In this document: positions 40,131 to 49,778 of the stretch, one piece after another
Layout: every line of letters starts with the position of its first letter
Position numbering within the stretch: the stretch's first letter is position 1
Assembly: GCA_002946415.1 (NCBI GenBank)
Contig: NJPS01000062.1
Span: 620,001 to 684,000 of the forward strand
Length of the DNA: 64,000 nt
Reading direction: 5' to 3'
DNA from: Rutstroemia sp. NJR-2017a BVV2
Lineage: Eukaryota > Ascomycota > Leotiomycetes > Helotiales > Rutstroemiaceae
Position numbers and translations under genes: made by a program
Notes under the pieces: model-generated
The model's database searches: none
Told to the model about the DNA's origin: nothing
The model's input: the letters and a program-made list of their open reading frames with translations, nothing else

Positions 40131-41195
40131 TGAGGCGATATATATTATTTATAATATTATAATCGCGATTTATCTTCTTTCTTTATTTTAGAAAAGAAAA
40201 AGACAACTCCAGAAAACCTCTCAACGAATCTTAAAATCCTACGCGAATTAAAAGACACCTTCAATTCCTTTCTCGAAGCTGCGAGACTCGGTTTGTTAAG
40301 TTCCAAAATGGAAGAAACAACACAAATCATGCTACAAACCTGACGCCTCGTATAGGGCTGCTAGTGAAATCAGAACTTAACTATCGACGACGCATGCCGA
40401 CCCCATCCATTTACTCCCCTATTTTCAGACGAAGAGAATGCTAGTATTGTTAGTTATAACCCCGCCCTGCCACGCGACATGAAAATGGAGTCAATCAAAG
40501 AATGGGCCGAAAATGTTACACTTTCGCCACGAAACTCCACACCTCCCAAGCCAGAGGAGCGTCGTTCAGCAGGACATGCATCATTGTCATAGCCAAGGAG
40601 AACTTCAGGGAGGATCGGGAAGCAGAGCCACAAGACACAGAAGACTGTCAGGAAACGCCCGGTAACGAGATCAATGACCAGATCAGGTAGAGGATAATAC
40701 AATAGGGTCTCGTACTACGGTCGATCTACAGCTAGTTTTGGTCCATTCGCCAAACAGAACTTTACAAGAGCATCCCCTGTATGCAAGATAAGTATGCATA
40801 TAATGGCCCCAATTAGATCAAGTATGCAACTAATGAGGGACAGTCAAGAAGAGGCGAAGGATAGGAACGGCCGGGGATATAACGTGCTACCATTATCATG
40901 GGGCCTTGCTGAAAGAGATAGCGGGGTTCTTGTATGGCTGAATGGGCGAATACAAGCTTGCTGTACCAGGTTGAAGATTCAATACAAGTTCTGAAGAGCG
41001 TTGTACTCTGTCGCCGGCCTGCCGCATTGCTTCTTCTACATATCAGAGAGAAGGAGTTGGGATATTCCCTTAACTGCCAAATTAACACGCCGTTTTGAAG
41101 GAGGGCTTATCAGCCAATCAGAATTGGTCAAATCGGTAGATTCTTATACAAGAAAATTGATTGTTATTACTATATTAAAGATACATAATAGTTAT
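40131..41195. other. Border zone between RIP block and genes; no secure gene
   Basis: Base composition changes within a few tens of bases around 40,130-40,190 from AT-rich RIP DNA to balanced DNA. The 1.06 kb up to the permease stop codon contains only short competing open stretches on both strands (for example minus 40,454-40,702 and minus 40,813-41,088) in different frames with no recognisable domain. It may be the remains of a gene eroded at the edge of the block, or plain 3' flanking DNA. Confidence 0.4.
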
Positions 41196-43072
41196 TTACT
41201 CCCGTCTTTCTCTTCTAAAGACATTCCCACTCCATCCATCAACTGTAACTATATGATCCCTCACAAGCTTGTACCCACCAAGCTTTGGTAGGATATGCGC
41301 CCACACCACCCAGTAGAGCGCGCCTGCGCCGAACAGCGCAATACCGACAACGCAGTGAAGGTAATAAGGTAGATGTTCGTACACGTTCTGCCCGGCCGAC
41401 GGTGGGACAAACGGCGCAACAACAAGGTAGATATTTGAGAGGAGGAAGAACAACACCACAGGCCAAGTGGCGCGGAAGGGTGGTGACCATTTTTGGGGAC
41501 GGCGTTCGGCAGAAAATGGGTGAATATAGAGAATAAGCAAGGCGAGGGATACGAAAACGTTGACGACCGCAAGTGGGTACGAAATGACACTGGGCGAGGT
41601 TAGCTATGATAGATTATATTGGGTGAGGCACTTACTTGACGATGAAGTTATATGCATCTCCAGGAGGGGGAGCCAACATGATAACAACAGACACCAGCCA
41701 ATGCTCGAAGAGGCCCATGAATGGCGTGTTAAAAGGCTTGTTGCTTGCCCAGAGCCGTGAGAATGGAAGAATACCCTCTCGGCCGATCTCTTGTACAACT
41801 ATACGAATCAGCATGACTTCATAAACCAGAAAGATGCGAATGCTTACTTCTGCCCTGGGAGAAGATGACACTGAGTACATTTCCGAAAGCCGATAAGGCG
41901 ACGAAAACGGATAAAACACGCTCGGCACGAGAACCGAACATGTTCCTGAAAAACGAGGCTGCCAAGATACGACCGGATGTCATGATTTCCTCCTTTGGCA
42001 CAGCAGCAAAGTATGCAATCTGGAAGACTGGTTAATTTAATCGCAAGCAAGAAGTGACGGTGAGAACGAACATTTGCAAGCATGTAGAGCACACCGACAA
42101 TAGCGAGAGCTGTTGGTGCAGCAATCTTCAATGTCCTCACTGGATTCTTCGTCTCGGAGAGTGCATAATTGGCATTGCTATACCCGATATAACTCCAGAT
42201 GACATTATATAGAGCTGTAACAACACCGTAACTACATTTGTTAGCAGTAAACAAGATATGCCAGTGAGTTCACTCACGCGCTGCCAGTAGTGCCCTCGAA
42301 AGCATTCGTGAAGTTATCTGGCTTCTCAATCCGGAGATGTCCACCAAGGGCGACAAAGCCCGAGATAATGATGAGGACTAGAATAAGGAGCTTGATGATA
42401 CCCAAGAGGTTTTGCAGTCTCAACCCCCATTTTACCGACGAGCCGTGGATCAGAAATGCTGCCGTAATACACGCCAGTCCTACACCGCGCTGGTTCCAGC
42501 GAGTTACCTCAACTTCAGCGGCACTTAGGATATACTCGCCGAACACGACAGAGTTTGATCCTGCCCACCCAAGAAGTATAACATACATGGCGTACATGCT
42601 AGTCACAAGGAACTTTGGTTTTCGGAAGACATATTCGAGATAATTCTTCTCTCCACCGTTGCGTGGTAAACCTGTGCCAAATTCCATATACGTAGCAAGA
42701 CCAGCGGCCGCAATTAGCATACCCGCCACCCAGATGAAGAGGGACAAGCCAACAGAACCAGACAGGGCAACGATAGTACTTGGAGTTGAAAAAATCCCAG
42801 TGCCAATCATACGATTAAAGATGAGGAAGATGGCAGATATAGGACCAATCTGACGCCGAGCATCATTGGTTTGATACGCTGACCCCTCCTCTACAGTAAC
42901 TTGTGTGTTAGGAGTGTTAATGAACAAGATGGCGGAATGGAAAGCTACCTTCACTGAGTTCGCTGGGTGATGGTTCTGGTTTGGGATTCCTCCCAATATC
43001 TTTGGTGCCTGCGGGACCAGCATCATATTTAGGATAGTCCGAGGACATGCCACCAAGATGGTTTGTCGCCAT
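41196..43072 (-). CDS. High-affinity methionine permease, Mup1-like (APC superfamily)
   Basis: Plasma-membrane amino-acid/proton symporter of the LAT-like Mup1 family; methionine (and cysteine) uptake is the family role. Six exons: 42949-43072, 42278-42890, 42072-42231, 41848-42019, 41636-41798 and 41196-41589. The introns are 58, 46, 52, 49 and 46 nt, all GT...AG. The spliced frame is 1,626 nt, giving 541 residues. The hydrophilic N-terminus (about 50 residues) is followed by the family hallmark GPISAIFLIFNRMIGTGIFS (first membrane helix). Then come about twelve helices, including WAGSNSVVFGEYIL, VIWSYIGYSNANYALSE, the YMLANIAYFAAVPKEE segment restored by splicing, and FGNVLSVIFSQGRIVQEIGREG. 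The length is normal for the family. The start is the first ATG giving the hydrophilic N-terminus. Substrate is inferred from family. Confidence 0.88.
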
Positions 43073-43183
43073 GGTAAGGGGAAGGTACTGCAACCTATAG
43101 AAAGGAAATGGGAATATCAAACACGCCTGCAATATCGATCATGAGGGATAGAAGAGCGATCGACAGTAGTAGAAATGTACAAG

Positions 43184-43189
43184 TTTATA
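43184..43189 (-). promoter_or_regulatory. Possible TATA box of the permease gene
   Basis: TATAAA on the minus strand, about 110 bp upstream of the permease ATG. Position is plausible for a fungal promoter; no other support. Confidence 0.3.
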
Positions 43190-44434
43190 AAGGCCATGAG
43201 AAGATGAGGAATTTAGTAAGATTAAGACGCAATGAGAGAAATACTTATTCGGTCCTCAAACGGTAGTCACCAAGAGAGCATTGTAGCATTGTATGGAGGG
43301 CTACCTTGGTATGATGAAGTCAGGACTAGGCGAGATCCAGGGACGTGACAGTGTCTGTTCATCTCTGGGTCAAAAGTGGATATTCGTAGGTAAAAATTTC
43401 CAGATATTTCGAGTCTATTGGCTTCCATACTGATTTCATTCTCCGTTCTTAGGTAAAATAAAGCTCAGATAGCGATGTCGTGAAATGTCGTGATCGCGGC
43501 CAGTGACGGAAGCTAGGATAATTTTTCTCGGCCTAAGCCCTAGGCGAAGGCAATGCTGAGGATAGTAATGTACGATATGCTTCGTGTAAACCGGAATCAG
43601 CTTCCTCGTCGTCGAAATCATGAGTATCTTGAGAGTCTAGATTAATTATAGTGGCGCACGGGAAATCCTCCTGTATGGATGAAGGTTATTGTCGTGAGCA
43701 AGCTCCGGGGACCCGGGAGCCGTGGAGGGACGACTTCCATAGCTGTAGATATACCATCCTGAACTGCTTGCTAGCTACAGTGAAGAAGTACGAAATAGTC
43801 TGCCTCCACGGCAGTGGCCCTCGGAGAGCCAGCGGAGCGTCACTTATATATGTAGATAGACCATACTTTACCGCAGAACACACAGGCAGAAGCTGCCCAC
43901 GTCTCCAAGTAGTAGTGAAATGATAGAGAAAGACATAAACTTGATACATAACAACCTAATAATTCGAGGTAGAGTCGGTGGGCAACGGGCTTGACGGAAT
44001 GAGAAGAGTTCAAGAGTCTCCTTGTACGAAAGCTTCAAGGCGATTCGGTTAGAGGAGACCAGCACGACATCCGTAGGACCAGTGTAGGTACACGGGCGAC
44101 ACGAGGTACACTCGTACAGTACGAGTACTTGCGACGACATACTTGGCATACATAAGATTCGTCTTTGGTCGTTTTGCACGTTTTGCGCGTTTCGTTTTGC
44201 CCGTCTCATCTCCGTTACATCATATTTGGATGGATCCACCACCACAAAAAACTCCTTTGGACCCTTTGGCGTCGAGCCCTATTTACCGCCATTTGAATAC
44301 TCGTGTATTCCCAATTCCGCATTCAACGCTTATCTCCTATTCTCCACTTCCGAAGCACTTTGTACCAGTAAGCTTCGAGACCAACGCTCGCCACGCTAGG
44401 CCACTGCCACTGCTTTCCGCGAAAAAGTTCCCTT

Positions 44435-44440
44435 CACGTG
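44435..44440. promoter_or_regulatory. CACGTG E-box
   Basis: Palindromic bHLH (Cbf1-type) site, 287 bp upstream of the desaturase ATG and about 1.36 kb upstream of the permease. In yeasts CACGTG with Cbf1/Met4 controls sulfur-amino-acid genes; a link to the permease is only a guess at this distance. Confidence 0.3.
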
Positions 44441-44452
44441 TCTTTCCTTGCA

Positions 44453-44481
44453 CAGATTGCAGATTGCAGATTGCAGATTAC
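44453..44481. repeat. GCAGATT tandem repeat (about 4 units)
   Basis: Consecutive cagattg/cagatta units directly visible; a short microsatellite about 250 bp upstream of the desaturase start. Confidence 0.9.
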
Positions 44482-44726
44482 AGAGTATAGGGGTCCATCG
44501 TCCTTCTCAAAGCATACAAACGCGCGCCTAGTGTAGCGTTGGGTAGGCAGACTGGTTCTGCTCTGTCCCTTTTCGAAGTGGATCAATTTTCAGGGTAGGT
44601 TTGAAGCGTACATAGATCCACGCTTCACCACTCACACCAGAACGATGGTGTAGCTTCCTAAGCTGTTTCTACTCCATTTCAAAGACGTCGAGTCTTTTCT
44701 CCAACCAGCACCTCTCCTTCACTACC

Positions 44727-46087
44727 ATGGATATTCAAGCTATTGACCCTCATTTGACACAGCCTGACCGAAGAGTTCTTGAGCTCTTGTTGCAAGATAT
44801 TCAACAGAAAACAAAACATGATCCGTCCAGTCCCTCGACGAGCTCCGAGAAGCAAAAGGATATCGCAGAGGAGATTCGAGCCCTGGAAGCGCTGAACGAC
44901 GATAATAACGACAACTTCGAACCTACTATCTTCACAAGCTGGGATCAAGAAGATCTTGAACGCCTCCCTCGATTCATACGCGAGTATGTTCTCCAGCCAT
45001 ATGTGCGATGGGCTAAAGGAGTTGTTCGTCGACCTACAGACGTGGTTTTCCTAACACATATCATCCTCTACCTCACCACCTCACTTCCAAGCGCCATACT
45101 TCTCTACTATCGATTCTCGTGGTTGCACGGCATCTGCCATTGGATTATGCAGGCGTTGTATTGCGGGCCATTCACCCTCATGCTTCACAATCATATTCAC
45201 AACAATGGGGTCTTGGTTAAGGAGTACGCATGGCTCGACAAAACATTTCCGTACATCCTCGAGCCCCTCATGGGACATACCCTGCATTCATACTACTACC
45301 ATCACATAAAGTGCCATCATGTTGAAGGCAATGGACCTGACGATCTATCCTCGACATTGAGATATCAGCGAGACGACATTTTTGACTTCCTCAAATACTG
45401 GTTTCGATTCATGTTCCTCATCTGGCTAGAACTCCCTCTATATTTTTGGCGGAAGAGCTGGCATCGCCTGGCGTGCGAGGTACTCTTCTGGGAGCTGGGT
45501 TCATATGCTGGTATGTATCTCATGGCTCGGCTGAACTTCTATCCAACGCTATTTGTGTTGCTGATACCGTTTCTCCAAATGCGAATTGGGTTGATGGTTG
45601 GTAATTGGGGACAGCATGCTTTGGTAGATGAGCTTGATCCAGATTCGGATTATAGGTCAAGCATTGTTTTGATTGATGTAGCGGTAAGACAGCCCCTAAC
45701 ACGTCATGTGTTACTGCCTTAAATCAATTGAACTTGGCTGATCATGTAACCTCGTATTAGAGCAACCGGAATTGTTTCAACGATGGTTGGCATACTGCCC
45801 ATCATCTGAACCCCCTACGACATTGGCGCGACCAACCACTCAGCTACCTGAAGGGAAAGAGTAAGTACGACTCTGGTAAAGCTCTTGTGTTTCAGAACAT
45901 CGATTACATAATGTTGTTCGTGAAACTCATGCAGAAGGACTATGAGCATGTCGCTCGTTGCCTTGTTCCCACTGGGGAAAACATTGGTAAAAGCATTGAA
46001 GAGCTGGCGGACATGCTAAGGTCGAAAACCCGCAAATTTACGGAGGAGGATATCCAAAAGAAGTTCGCGAAATACAAGAGGACATGA
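44727..46087 (+). CDS. Membrane fatty-acid desaturase family protein
   Basis: Di-iron membrane oxygenase of the FA_desaturase type, probably in the endoplasmic reticulum. Exons 44727-45683 and 45761-46087 with a 77-nt intron (gtaaga...ttag) give 427 residues. An acidic, polar N-terminus of about 85 residues precedes the membrane domain. The three histidine clusters are HNHIH (154-158), HHIKCHH (192-198) and, in exon 2, WHTAHH (329-334). A further conserved-looking NWGQHALVDE lies at 293-302. Hydrophobic spans flank the clusters (about 104-128, 222-242 and 254-290). Splicing is required, because the third cluster lies in exon 2 and the unspliced frame stops at 45,720. A GTAAG at 45,861 looks like a splice site but reading through gives a continuous conserved frame. 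No cytochrome b5 domain is seen. Substrate and bond position cannot be told; sterol, sphingolipid or fatty-acyl substrates are all possible. Confidence 0.85.
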
Positions 46088-46744
46088 TGCTTTCGTAGCC
46101 GATTCTGTCCGTCGACATGGTTAAGACTACGTGCGTAGGATATCTAAAACACTTCGCCAGTATTATATATCAGATCTATCACGAACCATATCTTCAAGAC
46201 ATGGCATGTTCATATGACGCGGCCATGTTCAATGCTGTACCAATCTTTCGTGGCCAAAACATTCGTATTGCTATGACTGTCGCCCCTTGCATGGAAGTTT
46301 GCAAGGTGACTGGCTTAATATTGTGGAATTCATATTGTTATTCGTCTCTTGCCTCATGGACGCTCAGATTTGATAGTATTCTTCGACGGATCGAGGGCGA
46401 AGTCCACTTAATGATCAACTAGAGTTTATGACGAAAGTCTAGGCTTTTTCGCTAGCTAGATGCACCTGAGTGTACAGCTTAAAGTTGCAACGTACTTTGA
46501 TTGATGGAATGCTATGGCGACGGATCATGAAATCCATTCCATAGATGATAGGATAACTTTTAATACATATCTTATTCTTGGTGTTACTTGTTGCTATGAT
46601 TTGGTGGAGCAGTGCACCTCAAGCTTCAAGTGAGTATGTCTCTAGTCATCGAGATGCTGATCTCTGTGACATGTTCCTTGTTTCATCCTCCACGAAGCGC
46701 AGTCTCCAGCTCATGAAACAAAAGACGGATATCGACCAAAATGT
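46088..46744. other. Convergent intergenic region
   Basis: The 657 bp between the desaturase stop and the stop of the fucosyltransferase-like gene. The two genes converge, so this holds both 3' UTRs. A 101-codon open stretch at 46,117-46,422 shows no domain. Confidence 0.55.
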
Positions 46745-48373
46745 TCAAGGAAACGCGTCCATCACATCGAACTCGTTGACGACCAAAAGCTTAGTGGTCT
46801 TATCCCCTTTCGTAGCCGGTGCATCATCCCATTCCCGATGTGCTCCGTTGCGGCTACTTCCAGGAATGATATGAGTACTGTAAAAATCCTCCCCATCATT
46901 CGCAGACCTTGCGAAAGCGATCAAGAGAGACAATGTGGACATCCATACGCCCAAGAACAGTTTCGCCTCCAACAAGACTTGGTACTCAACGATAGCCGCA
47001 AGGTCAAACTCCATATCCTTGAGCTTGTCTGATATGATAGGTTGACCAGCCACGAGCGACCACTTATCATGGACACTGTAACCTAGTGGTTCCAGGCGTT
47101 CTCGAAAAGCTTGGATCGCACCCGTACTGCCACAGCTCACATACACTGTCTTCAAACGGCCTTTCGTCTGTTCGATTTCCTGTGTGAAAAAATCCATTTG
47201 CTGATCTTTCGTACCGAAAGAACCAGGCCAGTCCATTTCGCCCCGAAGATGTACACCTATGAAGCCATCCTGGAGCTGAGGACTATGAAGTATGCTTGAG
47301 CCTATGGCGAGGAGTTCGGAGTTAAACTTCAGTGTATTGAACAGATCTTTGCGAATGGACATTTCGTCTGCTGCTGTATAGTTGTATGCAATATATGTAT
47401 CACCATAGCCGATGGCTACTGGATGTTTGGCAGACACTTGGCCCATCTTCTTCTCCACAAGCGTCGATTCCATGAATGCCCTGAATGTACCTTTGTTGAA
47501 ATTGGGCTCCATGTATTGCCTACGAGGCCCTTGGATCACGTCATGGATGCCCTGCATGTCTCCACATCTCCGCAACGGCAACTGAGGACATTCTTTCTTC
47601 ACAGCCTTCTCCAGAAAATCTACATCCCAGTACACGTCTGGACACACAGATGCACCACCGAACGCAAGTGGATTGTCAAAGTGGCGTTGGGTAGACACAG
47701 TAGGTAAAATGAGGCCGCTGCCAGCGTCGATTGCCAGGCGTAGACAGGTCTGGATTCGGTTTCTCGCGTTGTTGAGACCACCGCATATGGATGTTTCGTT
47801 GGCGCCGCACCAGCTGTGACATTGCAGCCAGAGTCCTTCTTTCCAGTTTGTTTCGCTGCATAACGCTTTGAGAGTTTTTGCCGTATTGTGAGGGGTATCG
47901 TGTGTTATGTTTTCGTTGCTAGTTCCCGCGTTGTGCTCATTCCCAGGCTTCGATTCTTGGAGGCCAGGCTTTCCGCCATTCGGCTTTTGTTTATCCGTCC
48001 CTCCTGCAGACTTCGCTCCCTCGTCACTCACATGCCCACTACTCTCGGGATATTCTTCTTGGTCCTTGACTTCCCCTTCCCAACCGGCTATTTGAGCTCC
48101 CTGATGTCCGGAACCTTTATACTCATGCTCTCCCAAATCAGGACTCGAATCACCGAGCCCCTCACTCTCTCCCACATCAGTCATCTCAGGTGCCGTCCCA
48201 TAATTACCCTGGTCTATCGCAGCTGAGTCAAATGGGCTTTCGAGGTCATGAACGGAGGGAGACGGTAGCTGATCACCATGTTGTAGATGTAAGAGTTCCG
48301 AACCTCGAAAATAGTACAGCAGCCAGAGTCCAGCCAGAACGGCAATGAAGAAAGTATGGTGCTTCGTTAACAT
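46745..48373 (-). CDS. Type II membrane protein with O-fucosyltransferase-like domain
   Basis: Single exon, 542 residues. The layout is typical of a Golgi glycosyltransferase: a five-residue cytosolic tip, one membrane span (about 7-22), a low-complexity Gly/Glu/Ser/Pro-rich stem (about 23-165), then a globular domain with many cysteines. The domain carries CGGLNNARNRIQTC (197-210), matching the conserved GGxNNxR nucleotide-sugar region of O-fucosyltransferase-fold proteins. It also carries IGVHLRGEMDW (372-382), matching the second conserved HLRxExD motif, and KLFLGVWMSTLSLLIAFAR (471-489), the usual third block. Fungi generally lack protein O-fucosylation as known in animals, so acceptor and sugar donor are unknown. 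It ends in the desaturase-side convergent region, and the DUF5672 gene lies 304 bp upstream on the same strand. Confidence 0.78.
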   Translation of the reverse strand: MLTKHHTFFIAVLAGLWLLYYFRGSELLHLQHGDQLPSPSVHDLESPFDSAAIDQGNYGTAPEMTDVGESEGLGDSSPDLGEHEYKGSGHQGAQIAGWEGEVKDQEEYPESSGHVSDEGAKSAGGTDKQKPNGGKPGLQESKPGNEHNAGTSNENITHDTPHNTAKTLKALCSETNWKEGLWLQCHSWCGANETSICGGLNNARNRIQTCLRLAIDAGSGLILPTVSTQRHFDNPLAFGGASVCPDVYWDVDFLEKAVKKECPQLPLRRCGDMQGIHDVIQGPRRQYMEPNFNKGTFRAFMESTLVEKKMGQVSAKHPVAIGYGDTYIAYNYTAADEMSIRKDLFNTLKFNSELLAIGSSILHSPQLQDGFIGVHLRGEMDWPGSFGTKDQQMDFFTQEIEQTKGRLKTVYVSCGSTGAIQAFRERLEPLGYSVHDKWSLVAGQPIISDKLKDMEFDLAAIVEYQVLLEAKLFLGVWMSTLSLLIAFARSANDGEDFYSTHIIPGSSRNGAHREWDDAPATKGDKTTKLLVVNEFDVMDAFP

Positions 48374-48677
48374 TGAGGGCGATTAGGATGATGCATGAGG
48401 CAGATTGAACGATCAGAGGAGAAACAACTTGTTGTTTTACATTTTATTATTTTGGATTCAAGGGGAAGGACTGAGACAATGTGCGCCACAAGGGAAAAGA
48501 AATAAAGTAAGGAATGAGAAGTGATATTTACCTCTGTTTAGTACTTTCTTTTTGTGACTGATGATTATTAATCACTGAGTTTGTATTTAATGAGTCTAAT
48601 GTAAAGATTTATAGGAGACGACTTGCGAAAAAACTATGTTCCAATAAACGCCTAATGTTAAGGTCTCTCTTTATCCT
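48374..48677. other. Intergenic, promoter of the fucosyltransferase-like gene
   Basis: 304 bp, AT-rich, between the stop of the DUF5672 gene and the ATG of the fucosyltransferase-like gene (both on the minus strand). No specific site recognised. Confidence 0.5.
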
Positions 48678-49778
48678 TCATTGAATTCGTTCCATTGTAG
48701 CCATCTTGTATTCGGGACACCACTCATCTAAGCTGACCATATGCGAATGTATGAACCTAGTCGGTTGATGAAGTCCTATGATAAAGTCAGTGAAAGATAT
48801 TACCTCAGCGCAGCAGAGGTCGACTGGAGTCCACATACCCAATGGATAGGGATGATCGATGGTCTCGACCGCGAACGTTCTCGCAATCTCCATGCTTGGC
48901 AAATTGATGCCATTCTCAATGCCCTCCTCGATCTCTTGTTCCTGTAATTCTTTAAGCCTAAGGAGAGAAAGATCAGTCTCATGCAGCACCTAAAGAGGAC
49001 TTCGTAACTTCACATACTTAGCATAAAACCATTGATCCTCAGCCCATCTCGTTCCTTTTGACCAATCAAACTCTTCCAGCACCCTCAAAGTCGTCTTCCT
49101 ACTCCGCATGCTCAGTCCCCCATTATAGCCTACCCCGTATTGCGGATCAATCGGTGCTCCAATGAAGTCATACTCGAAAAATTCCTCTACGCTTCTTGCT
49201 GCGTTCGCACACAGCATGCTATCACTTTGGAACATCAAGATATGCTCAGCTGGCGCTAGATCATCCCAAAGCCATCGCGTAGTCAGGAATGCCGAGACGC
49301 TGTTCCAATTCCAGAAGTAGACACCTTCGGCGAGAGGACGAACGATGATGCGGCCGCTGCGTTGGTGACGAAGAAGCGCGGCAGATGTTGAGAATGAGCC
49401 AAAGTTCTCAGCGGGGGTATAGATGATGACGGGCCAGGTGGGCCCAAGCACTGCGCTGAAGTGGAGGATTAGGGGAACGATGTTGCCTGACCGGCGTGTC
49501 TCGATGATAACCGCTACTTTGTCGCTGGTCGTGATATTCGCAGTTGGCGGTTGCTTCTCAGATTTTGATGTAGGAAGGCCATCGCCGATACTCATATGTG
49601 GCAGATCCGAGGAAGAATTGACCCAAGATCCACCCACTGCGGCAATACGGCTGGTAGAATGATTGATAGCTGCTCGAATGAAGATGGTCAACAAGACGAG
49701 CCACAGTGCTGGAATCAATAACTTCCGTGGCTTTGCCTTGAGCAACCTCTCCGTGCTGAATTCGAATGTGCCTAGCAT
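48678..49778 (-). CDS. DUF5672 family glycosyltransferase-like membrane protein
   Basis: Three exons (49018-49778, 48839-48957, 48678-48775) with introns of 60 nt (gtatgt...ttag) and 63 nt (gtatgt...atag). The spliced frame is 978 nt, giving 325 residues. The ATG at 49,778 is used; the in-frame GTG three codons upstream is not a likely start. Residues about 20-38 form one membrane anchor (type II). The lumenal part has KVAVIIETR (87-95), FQSDSMLC (183-190, a DxD-like metal/sugar-nucleotide site), FIGAPID (205-211), GYNGGLSMRSR (217-227) and AEDQWF (246-251). After splicing the end reads VETIDHPYPLGLHQPTR followed by DEWCPEYKM. This string of motifs is characteristic of fungal DUF5672 proteins, which resemble GT-A glycosyltransferases. 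Activity is unproven. Confidence 0.82.

Larger units (their letters stand above)
43073..44726. other. Divergent intergenic/promoter region, permease and desaturase
   Basis: 1.65 kb shared upstream region of two divergent genes. Short open stretches on both strands overlap each other and show no domains. It contains a GCAGATT tandem repeat (44,453-44,481) and a CACGTG palindrome at 44,435-44,440. Pyrimidine-rich DNA precedes the desaturase ATG, as is common in fungal promoters. Confidence 0.6.

Noticed and set aside
41239..41590. Overlapping open stretches on both strands over the permease C-terminus
   Set aside because: Shadows of permease exon 6.
45861..45866. Second intron in the desaturase at a GTAAGT site
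   Set aside because: Reading through keeps a continuous, sensible frame to the stop at 46,087, so no intron is needed.
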